Assembly (NCBI GenBank): GCA_027627225.1
Contig: CM051033.1
Coordinates: forward strand, 12,341,558-12,405,557
Source of the DNA: Congeria kusceri
Lineage: Eukaryota; Mollusca; Bivalvia; Myida; Dreissenidae
DNA length: 64,000 nt
Direction: 5' to 3'
Both the position numbers and the translations under genes were made by a program. The first letter of the stretch is position 1. Each line of letters begins with the position of its first letter. The notes below the pieces were generated by a model that saw only the letters and a list, made by a program, of their open reading frames with translations, did no database searches and was not told where the DNA came from. This document shows, in pieces, positions 47,086 through 59,000 of the stretch.

Positions 47086-50000
47086 CTGAAATAGAACAGA
47101 GACAACTAGGTTTGTTTGTTAGGATTTTTTGCGGTTTTTAACAGGTTTTCAGTCATATAACGGCGGTCTGTTAACCTACTCATTCGTTTCATGGGCATGC
47201 TTAGCCGTTCTAAGCAGGTACTAAGTGCACATACTTATGCCAGTAACAGACAATTGCCCTGCTTGAATCAGATATTCGGAGAGAATGGCCGTAGAAATAA
47301 TTTTATGACCAATCCCCTGATTGACAAGTTATGCGGACGGAAAACTATTTACCAGTTGAACATAGAAAACTACCGTATATTATCACGGTTCATAAATTAT
47401 TATATCTAACAACAGACAGTCACAATTCAGATTTCATTTATATTTTTGTTTTAAAGCAAGACTTTTTATTATTTTTGTTTAAAAGCAACACTATATCAAG
47501 ATGACAACTTATATTGATAATGCATGCATATAAATGTTAAAGCACCAAATCTTAAAATCATTTTCTTAATAATTATAAAAATCAGTCAGTGCCGCCTGAA
47601 ACTACTAGTTACTTTTTCAATAATTACTTTCAACGCAATCATTTTACACACTTATTTACCAAACATTCTTTGTCAAATTTATTATTTATCAGACAACTGG
47701 ATCTATACCTGGATAGGCCCTATACGCTACGGGTGAATTGTCTAGGATAAATATACTAGACAGATCTCTATTGATGGCTGAGAGATCCTTTGTGTAACTA
47801 CCTGCTTCCAGGTTACAATGCTGAAAGAAAAAACAATAGAATTAGGAAAAATGTGGCGCGTCGTGATAAAACCCATCTTAATGCATGTGCGTAAAGTGTC
47901 GTCCCGGATTAGCCTGTGCAGTCCGCACAGGCTAATCCAGGACTGCACTTTCCGCTTTTATGGTATTTTCTGTTTCAAGGATGTCTCTTCTAAACATATA
48001 TCCACTGTTGGCGGAAAGTGCCTTCCTGGATCAGCCTGTGCGGACTGCACAGGCTAATCCGGGACGACACTTTACGCACATGCATTAAGTCCGGTTTTCC
48101 CACTACACGCCACATATTTGTTCAAATCAGGGTTATTAATAGGCTAATGAACCACAATTCGGAGTTGTGATGCGTAGCAAGTAAACCACGAGGGCATGAT
48201 GCGTAGCAAGTAAACCACGAGGGCATTATACCAAGTAGTTTAATACACGCACATCGAAACAGTTATCTCCCGATAAACAATGCTAAAGCAAGATAGCAAA
48301 TGTACACCAATAAGTTCTCATACTCGTTTATAATATATAACTGACCAAATATTAAAATTGATCCTGAATTTTAGTGAACGCCATTTTTGAGTCTGATCCT
48401 GAAATATCTGGCTCAAGTTCATCTTGAACCTGAAAATCAGACTCAACTTGTTTTGTGAACACGGGGCCGGGAGATCATGAATTTGATCCCTACTCGGGGA
48501 GCGTTTGAATGATCTTTCTCTGAAGACACTACGTACTGGTTCAACCCAGGAAATGCGACTCAAAAGTGAGGTTTAAACTTAACTTATGAAAAATATCATG
48601 GCCAAAATTATCAGGCCAGGAGGAATGGTACCCAGGATGACATTTCCATTTATTAAACAAATACTTATGTCATCAATGCACACGTGATTTTTCTTTTTTT
48701 TTTTACACATCATCTATACTGTACTACACAAGTCTTCGTTTGTTTGTTCGGATTTTTCGCCCTATTAAACAGTATTTCAGTCATGTAATGGCGGTCAGTT
48801 AACCTACTCACACTTGGTAAGCTGGTTTACCAGTACTAAGTGCACATACTTATGCCAGTAACTGACAACTGCCCTACTTGAATCAAAGGTACGGGAAGAA
48901 TGGCCGTAGAAATAATTTCATGACCAATCCCTACACAAGTTATGTGGCCGGACTGGGAATCGAACCCGCGATCCTCGGATTTGTAGTCCAGCACTCTACC
49001 AACTGAGCTAGCCGGCCTGGCACACCAGTCTTCATCACAAACATAACCACAACACAGTATCAAGATATCCTCATTATGCAATAGAAGTAAAATGATTTTT
49101 TTTTATTTTTTTTTAATTATACTCGTGCCTGCATAAAACACGATTACAAAAGAGTGAGACTGACACTTCCATATGCAAACAGAAAGGGTAACCTGAACAA
49201 GTACAAGAAGCCTATTTACCTGTCTATAGTATCGCCGGTTCAATATACCACGACTATTATCGAGTTTATCGGCGACTGCCGCGCCGTATATCTCCATACT
49301 AGCCGTGAACACGACCAGGTCGTACCACTGACTCACCTGAAGGAGGGGAGACAACTGGGTGAGTAATTCAGTGAAAACCTTTCCGTTTGATAAACACCAT
49401 ATTAACTTTTCAAAATGAGAAAATGTTTTTATAAAATGTATTCTATTAACATCTCTTAATAATTTAGTTGTAATATCTTCTGTCACATACAACAGAGCAA
49501 AAGATAAGAATTTAGCCAGAATTGAGTTTTGACCCATAATGCTTTAAACAAGTGAGTACCGAGTGATTTAATTGATACTTGCAATTATGTTAAGTCATTA
49601 AAAAGTGGGGCAAATTTGGGGCCGAAATTCGGCTCATTTCCCCTGCTTAAAAGGTATATATTTTTCCCCTATATTTACCTTAGAATTCCCCTCAGAAATG
49701 TAAGCTTTTTTTTGGAAAAAAAGACCAAAATATGACAAAAATTTACTAAAATAGAGGAATTTTTGTAAACAGTCCCAGCAATTTTTTATAAAACTAAGTT
49801 AATCCAAGTTATCATTTGTAGCAAAACAATTCATTAATGTTTTAGAACAAAGTAGAATATAAAAACGTAATAATGCTTTTCTAAAAAACAATTCCCTTTT
49901 TGCCATAAAATTCCCCATCTGAAGGGCCCCGCCACCTTTCCCCCAAAGGTGAAAAAATCACTGTTAACATTAATTGATTGTTGGAAATACCCCAAACTGC

Positions 50001-53000
50001 GTACAAACTGTAACACAAAATTCATCAATATGCCTACCATTTTACATGAATCAAAATACAACAGTTCACGTGTCACAGTTAGCTTGCACTGAACGCTCAC
50101 ATTTTCACTATATAACTATCAGTTAAATAATGACCAATCTTTACGCAATTTCTTTGGCGTCTTTTGGGTATTCAGTACCGGTATATGAATTGAGTTTCGT
50201 CACTCATTACCTATATTTGAAACAAGGCAGTCAAAAGGACAGCTATATCTCCCGCCGTGATCCTTCATTAGATTTTAAAGGTGACTTTGAAGTATCACAC
50301 TGACCTTAATCAGTTTCATGAAAATTTCTTAAAGGGCATAGGAGATATGGAACTGACACGAACATGGAAGCTCAAAAATTTGACCTTTAAGTGTTACCTT
50401 GACCTTGAGGTGGCAAGACTGCTCTATGCCTTCTGCACATCGCCTCAACGTGATAAACATTTGAGCCAAGTTTTATGAAAATCCTTCAAAGGGCATAGGA
50501 GATATGGAGCAGACACACAAATGGAGGCTCAAACATTTGACCTTCAAGTGTGACAGTGACCTTGAGGTGGCGTGACTGCCTCGTGCCTTCTGCACATTGC
50601 CTCAATGTGATAACATTTGAGGCAAGTTTCATGAAAATCCTTCAAAGGGCACAGGAGATACAGAACGGACATGAAAATACAGGCTCAAACATTCAACCTT
50701 CAAGTGTGACCATTACCTTGAGTTGTCGTGACTGGCTTATGCCTTCTGCACATGGTCTCAATGAGCAAAAAACATCTGAGCCAAGTTTCATGAAAATCCT
50801 TTAAAGGGTATAGGGAATATGGAGCGGACACGAAAAACGGAAATGAAAACGGAGGCTAAAAAATTTCACCTTTAAGTGTGACCTTGACCTTGAGCTGGCA
50901 TGAAAGGCCCATGCCTTCTGCACATCGTCTCAATGACCTAAACATTTGAGCCAAGTTTCATGAAAATCCTTCAAAAGGCATATGAGATATGGAGCAGATA
51001 CGAAATGGAGGCTCGAATATTTGACCTTCAAGTGTGACCTTGACCTTGAGCCGGTATGACTGACTCATGCCTTCTGCACATCGTCTCAATGACCTAAACA
51101 TTTGAGCCAAGTTTTATTAAAATCCTTCAAACGGCATAGGAGATATGGAGTGGACACGAAATGGAGGCTCGAATATTTGACCTTCAGTTGTGACCTTAAC
51201 CTTGAACCGGCGTGACTGACTCATGCCTTCTGCACATCGTCTTAATGACCTAAACATTTAAGCCAAGTTTCATGAAAATCCTTCATATGGAGCGGACACG
51301 AAAATGTTATGGACAGAGGGACGGACGGACGGACAGAGGGGGATTAATAAATTGTGTAAATAGTGTTTCAGAATTGGGTATTTATGCAAACACATGCCTT
51401 ATCTGTCGCTTTGATATACCCATCAAAAGCATCAACTTATTTGGTACAAGGGTAACATTTTTACTGTATACCGGTATATGCTGATGTTATGGATTACAGC
51501 CAAATAAATTAACATTTGCTTTACTCTTTGAGTTATTCCATTTACCATTTTTAGTTGCATATGAACACATTACAACATGAAGGAACTTTAAATTGATTAT
51601 TACAAGGTGTCATCAACATTGACTGGCTAATGTTGTAGAACATGAAAGGTCAGAGCCTATGCAGTGTCGGAGCTTTCAAAGTGTTTCGCACAGTATTTAA
51701 GGAGAATACAGAGAACTGTGATACTTACAACTTCTAAGAAATAATCTACATGAGGTCGTTTGTGGACGAAAAACCTGACTGGATGTCTGTCTATCATAAC
51801 CTGAATTGAGAAATGAGCAAACCTACATGTTACAATTGTATTGATGAAGTATTTAGAATAAAAATAAATACGACAAAAATATTAGGCTTTAATAATCTGA
51901 GATGCATTATTCTGCTTAACAGTACATGTAGTGGAGTACATATAAATTGTGTTATTGTATGACCAAACTTTACAGAAAGATTTTCAGAAATGAACACTTA
52001 TACCAAGTATCACACCTCAATCTGTTGTTTAATTTTAGAATGTGTTCTCAATTTACTCATGTCACTGGTCTACTGTGGCACAAGAATGATCTTTTTTACC
52101 TTTAGAACAAAATCAGGTGGCGTGCCTGGCTTAACTGTCTGTCGTATAACTCCATCATGGTGTGAATGTATAAGAGTCTCGTCTAAATCTAAGACCAGAG
52201 TCTTCTTTCGTAACATGCCTAAAACACAACAAATTTGTCAGTCAAGCATTTTTTGGTTGAACTGCTCTACAAAAAATCAACGAGTCTACGACCAGTGCCA
52301 TTAAACAGTTGGAAGATAAATAATAAACAAGAGGGCCATGATGGCCCAAACCGCTCACCTGAGAACTTGTACAGATGAAGACCATACTGTTGTGACAGGT
52401 TTGAAAATTAAGGTATCTGAACAATACGCAGATGGGGATAGGATCAATTTTGATCTAAAACATCGGTTAGTGCAATGTTCTAACTAAAGTACGAGTTGGG
52501 TAGTGGATGTGTGGGTTCTCTGCTAATGGTTCTCAAATCATTTTTCTCGATATTCCTACCTGACCCTTTTTCATTAAGTCATTGACAATTCTGGAAAATG
52601 CACACACAGTAGATTTTGATGTCTTTTTTGCAAACAGTTTGGGAGAACTAGTTACAATGTGATAATTGTGATGGCTGTTCTATAAGGTACAGTTTTGCTT
52701 TTTCTTTGATAATTTTCTGTCCAATGATGATAAATGATGTTAATGCAGGCTCTGAAGACATCAATGTTGCATCTACAAATAACTGCGTGCAAGTCTTGCA
52801 ACTGTTGAAATCAAATTTTATCAATCAATTTTTATGGTCATGCACAAACTGTGTAAGTTTGGTCAACATTGAATAAAAAATCGTGTGTGCAAGCCAATCT
52901 TTGATAACTTCTTGATGTTTTTTTTCCACACAAAAGGGGCAATAACTCTGGTGTTTCTGGCCTGATCATGCTTTTATTCGATTTCACCTGTAGTGTTACG

Positions 53001-56000
53001 TTCATAGACAAACTGTACACGATTGGTGAAGATTGGATGAAAAATGAAGTCTCTATCCTGAATAATGTCCATTTTTGCATCGTTTTTTCACAAACAACGG
53101 GCAATAACTCTGGTGTTTCTGGTCCGATCTTGCTTATATTTGATTTCACCTTTAATCTTTTGGTCATAGACAAACTGTGCAAGATTGGTGAAGATTGGAT
53201 GAAAAATGAAGCCTCGATCCTGAATAATGTCCATTTTTGCATATTTTTTTCACAAAGGTCAATTACTCTGGTGTTTCTGGTCCAATCTTGCTTATATTCG
53301 ACTTCAACTGTAATCTCATGGTAATGGACAAACTGTGCAAGATTGGTGAAGATTGGATGAAAAATGAAGTCTCTATCCTGAATAATGTCAATTTTTGTAC
53401 ATTTTTTAATAAACAAAGGGCAATAACTCTGGTGTTTGAAACACGATCTGGCCCATTATTGGTGTCTGGTGAGATCTTATGGTCATACTCAAACTGAGAA
53501 AGTTTGGTTAAGATTGGATGGAAAATAAAGTCTATACATTGGAAAACGGCATTTTTTCAATTTTTTTTGCATGAAAAAGGGGCAATAACTCTGGTGTTAC
53601 TGGTGTGATCTGACCCAATAACAATCCCATCCGAGATTTTATGGTCATACACAAACTGAGCAAGTTAGGTCAAGATTGAATAAACAAGAGCTGTCAGAGG
53701 ACAGCGTGCTCGACTATTCGAAGTATTTCAGCTGGTACATATTTTGGATAGTGAAAGGGGCATAAATTTGTTAAAATACAATATTTTTTAAGTGAGCCTT
53801 GTATAGTTTATACATTTTTGGAACAAAAACTTTAACCACAAAATCTATGTAAAAAGTGGGATAACTCTGTCAAAATACAAAACAGAGTTATGGGTAATGT
53901 TGCCCCTGATACTAGAGTTGATGACAAAGGTTAGTTCCAAGTTTCAAGTGAATAACTTGTGTAGTTTTGAAGAAACAAAACTTTTGAATATCAACTTTAA
54001 CCAGAAAATCTATGTGACAAAGGGGCATAACTCTGTCAAAATGCAAAACGTAGTTATGGGTAATGTTGCCCCTGATACTAGAGTTGATGATAAAGGTTAG
54101 TTCCAAGTTTCAAATGAATAACTTATGTAGTTTTGAAGTTACAAAACTTTTGATAAACTTTAAACAGAAAATCTAAGCGAAAAGGGGGCATAACTCTGTC
54201 AAAATACAAAATAGAGTTATGGGTAATGTTGCCCCTGGTACTAGAGTTGATGATAAAGGTTAGTTCCAAGTGAATAACTTATGTAGTTTTGAAGTTACAA
54301 AACTTTTGAATATAAACTTTAAACAGAAAATCTATGTGAAAAAAGGACATAACTCTATCAAAATACAAAACAGAGTTATGGGGAATGTTCACCCTGTTAC
54401 TGGAGTTGATGACAAAGGTATATTCCATGTTTCAAGTGAATAGCTTTTGTAGTATTGAAGTTAAAAAACTTTTGAATATTAACTTTAACCAGAAAATCTA
54501 TGTGAAAAAGGGGCATAACTCTGTCTAATACAAAACAGATTTATGGGGAATGTTGCCCTTGATACTGGAGTTGATGACAAAGGTTAGTTCCAAGTTTCAA
54601 GTGAATAACTTATGTAGTTTTGAAGTTACAAAACTTTTGAATATAAACTTTAACCAGAAAATCTATGTGAAAAAGGGGCATAACTCTGTCAAAATACAAA
54701 ACATAGTTATACGGAATGTTGCCCTTGATACTGGAGTTTTTTTTATGCCAAAGGTTAGTTCCAAGTTTCAAGTGAATAACTTCTGAATATAAACTTCACC
54801 AGAAAATCTATGTGAAAAAGGGGCATAACTCTGTTAAAATACAAAACAGAGTTATGAGGAATGTTGCCCCTGACTCTGGAGTTGATGACAAAGGTATATT
54901 CCAAGTTTCAAGTGAATAACTTATGTAGTTTTGAAGTTACAAAACTTTTGAATATAAACTTTAAACAGAAAATCTAAGCGAAAAGGGGGCATAACTCTGT
55001 CAAAATACAAAATAGAGTTATGGGTAATGTTGCCCCTGGTACTAGAGTTGATGATAAAGGTTAGTTCCAAGTGAATAACTTATATAGTTTTGAAGTTACA
55101 AAACTTTTGAATATAAACTTTAAACAGAAAATCTATGTGAAAAAAGACATAACTCTATCAAAATACAAAACAGAGTTATGGGGAATGTTCACCCTGTTAC
55201 TGGAGTTGATGACAAAGGTATATTCCATGTTTCAAGTGAATAGCTTTTGTAGTATTTTAGTTACAAGACTTTTGAATATTAACTTTAACCAGAAAATCTA
55301 TGTGAAAAAGGGGCATAACTCTGTCTAATACAAAACAGATTTATGGGGAATGTTGCCTTTGATACTGGAGTTGATGACAAAGGTTAGTTCCAAGTTTCAA
55401 GTGAATAACTTATGTAGTTTTGAAGTTACAAAACTTTTGAATATAAACTTTAACCAGAAAATCTATGTGAAAAAGGGGCATAACTCTGTCAAAATACAAA
55501 ACATAGTTATACGGAATGTTGCCCTTGATACTGGAGTTTTTTTTATGCCAAAGGTTAGTTCCAAGTTTCAAGTGAATAACTTATGTAGCTTTGAAGTTAC
55601 AAAACTTTTGAATATAAACTTCACCAGAAAATCTATGTGAAAAATGGGCATAACTCTGTTAAAATACAAAACAGATTTATGAGGAATGTTGCCCCTGACT
55701 CTGGAGTTGATGACAAAGGTATATTCCAAGTTTCAAGTGAATAACTTATGTAGTTTTGAAGTTACAAAACTTTTGAATATAAACTTTAAACAGAAAATCT
55801 AAGCGAAAAGGGGGCATAACTCTGTCAAAACACAAAATAGAGTTATGGGTAATGTTGCCCCTGGTACTAGAATTGATGATAAAGGTTAGTTCCAAGTGAA
55901 TAACTTATGTAGTTTTGAAGTTACAAAACTTTTGAATATAAACTTTAAACAGAAAATCTATGTGAAAAAAGGACATAACTCTATCAAAATACAAAACAGA

Positions 56001-59000
56001 GTTATGGGGAATGTTCACCCTGTTACTGGAGTTGATGACAAAGGTATATTCCATGTTTCAAGTGAATACCTTTTGTAGTATTGAAGTTACAAAACTTTTG
56101 AATATTAACTTTAACCAGAAAATCTATGTGAAAAAGGGGCATAACTCTGTCTAATACAAAACAGATTTATGGGGAATGTTGCCCTTGATACTGGAGTTGA
56201 TGACAAAGGTTAGTTCCAAGTTTCAAGTGAATAACTTATGTAGTTTTGAAGTTACAAAACTTTTGAATATAAACTTTAAACAGAAAATCTAAGCGAAAAG
56301 GGGGCATAACTCTGTCAAAATACAAAATAGAGTTATGGGTAATGTTGCCCCTGGTACTAGAGTTGATGATAAAGGTTAGTTCCAAGTGAATAACTTATGT
56401 AGTTTTGAAATTACAAAACTTTTGAATATAAACTTTAAACAGAAAATCTATGTGAAAAAAAGACATAACTCTATCAAAATACAAAACAGAGTTATAGGGA
56501 ATGTTCACCCTGTTACTGGAGTTGATGACAAAGGTATATTCCATGTTTCAAGTGAATAGCTTTTGTAGTATTGAAGTTACAAGACTTTTGAATATTAACT
56601 TTAACCAGAAAATCTATGTGAAAAAGGGGCATAACTCTGTCTAATACAAAACAGATTTATGGGGAATGTTGCCTTTGATACTGGAGTTGATGACAAAGGT
56701 TAGTTCCAAGTTTCAAGTGAATAACTTATGTAGTTTTGAAGTTACAAAACTTTTGAATATAAACTTTAACCAGAAAATCTATGTGAAAAAGGGGCATAAC
56801 TCTGTCAAAATACAAAACATAGTTATACGGAATGTTGCCCTTGATACTGGAGTTTTTTTTATGCCAAAGGTTAGTTCCAAGTTTCAAGTGAATAACTTAT
56901 GTAGCTTTGAAGTTACAAAACGTTTGAATATAAACTTCACCAGAAAATCTATGTGAAAAATGGGCATAACTCTGTTAAAATACAAAACAGATTTATGAGG
57001 AATGTTGCCCCTGACTCTGGAGTTGATGACAAAGGTATATTCCAAGTTTCAAGTGAATAACTTATGTAGTTTTGAAGTTACAAAACTTTTGAATATAAAC
57101 TTTAAACAGAAAATCTAAGCGAAAAGGGGGCATAACTCTGTCAAAACACAAAATAGAGTTATGGGTAATGTTGCCCCTGGTACTAGAATTGATGATAAAG
57201 GTTAGTTCCAAGTGAATAACTTATGTAGTTTTGAAGTTACAAAACTTTTGAATATAAACTTTAAACAGAAAATCTATGTGAAAAAAGGACATAACTCTAT
57301 CAAAATACAAAACAGAGTTATGGGGAATGTTCACCCTGTTACTGGAGTTGATGACAAAGGTATATTCCATGTTTCAAGTGAATACCTTTTGTAGTATTGA
57401 AGTTACAAAACTTTTGAATATTAACTTTAACCAGAAAATCTATGTGAAAAAGGGGCATAACTCTGTCTAATACAAAACAGATTTATGGGGAATGTTGCCC
57501 TTGATACTGGAGTTGATGACAAAGGTTAGTTCCAAGTTTCAAGTGAATAACTTATGTAGTTTTGAAGTTACAAAACTTTTGAATATAAACTTTAAACAGA
57601 AAATCTAAGCGAAAAGGGGGCATAACTCTGTCAAAATACAAAATAGAGTTATGGGTAATGTTGCCCCTGGTACTAGAGTTGATGATAAAGGTTAGTTCCA
57701 AGTGAATAACTTATGTAGTTTTGAAGTTACAAAACTTTTGAATATAAACTTTAAACAGAAAATCTATGTGAAAAAAAGACATAACTCTATCAAAATACAA
57801 AACAGAGTTATAGGGAATGTTCACCCTGTTACTGGAGTTGATGACAAAGGTATATTCCATGTTTCAAGTGAATAGCTTTTGTAGTTTTGAAGTTACAAAA
57901 CTTTTGAATATAAACTTTGACCAGAAAATCTATGTGAAAAAGGGGCATAACTCTGTCAAAATACAAAACAGAGTTATACGGAATGTTGCCCTTGATACTG
58001 GAGTTAATCAAAGGTTAGTTGCAAGTTTCAAGTGAATAACTTATGTAGTTTTGAAGTTACAAAACTTTGGAATATAAACTTTAACCGGAAAATCTAAGTG
58101 AAAAAGGGGCATAACTCTGTAAAAAAAAACAACAGAGTTATGGGGAATGTTGCCCCTGACACTGAAGTTGATGACAGGGTATATTCGAAGTTTCCAGTGA
58201 ATACTTTTGAATAAAATCTTTAACCAAATTCAGACGCTGACGCGGACGCCGGGGTAGTAGGAAAGCTCACCTATTTTTCGAATAGTTGATCTAAAAATGT
58301 AGTCTTTATCGTGATAACGGTCCAAATTGTTGACGGCATACGGACAACGGACGCCGCCGGAGAGGTCCCCTATACCAATAGCTAACCGAGCACTAAAATT
58401 GAAATATGTAATTAGGTAAAGTCTGTCATAGATTTGACACTAAATCTTATGGTGCACAGTTTGCAACAATAAAAATTGAAGTTACCGAAATGTATATTTT
58501 TTTGAGCTTAGCAAGTTTTGGTCTTTATTAGTACCATATTATTGGATATGTGAGTCAAATGCAAAAAGACTATATAGCCATTAACTTCAAAGACAATTGT
58601 TATCTTTCTATTCATTGGAATTTTCTCATCACAGGGAAGTGTTTGTCCCGCAGGACTTGAATTGAACTATTTCTGCATCTAGCACATAAATGCAAGTAGC
58701 TCATATTTTAACTTGCAAAACTTAATTTCTTCTCGCAATTTAATTCAGTAATAAGACAACCTCTCATATGGTTGGGTGTATCCTATGGGTTAATAGCGGG
58801 ATATTTTTAAATATCGCAATTTAATTCAGTAATAACACAACCTCTCATATGGTTGGGTTTATCCTATGGGTTAATAGCGGGATATTTTTCAATATATTTA
58901 TATATGGGTATTTCTGGTTTCTGGAGAAAGAAATATGGTGGCAAATACAATAATCAATTCTGTGGAAGAAAGTGTGTTTTTGGTTATGTTAAAAAAACAA

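Noticed and set aside
48945..49017. Stand-alone tRNA-Cys(ACA) gene
   Set aside because: Acceptor and T stems have mismatches, and the downstream sequence is a repeat body shared with 47111-47341, so it was called as a SINE head.
52838..53416. 192-codon minus-strand ORF
   Set aside because: It lies wholly in the 160-bp tandem array; its repeats follow the array period and the frame is not shared outside it.
54550..57394. Series of ORFs starting [12 protein letters not shown] or [12 protein letters not shown]
   Set aside because: Each is the open frame of the 165-bp satellite unit. The similarity between them reflects array duplication, not a gene family.
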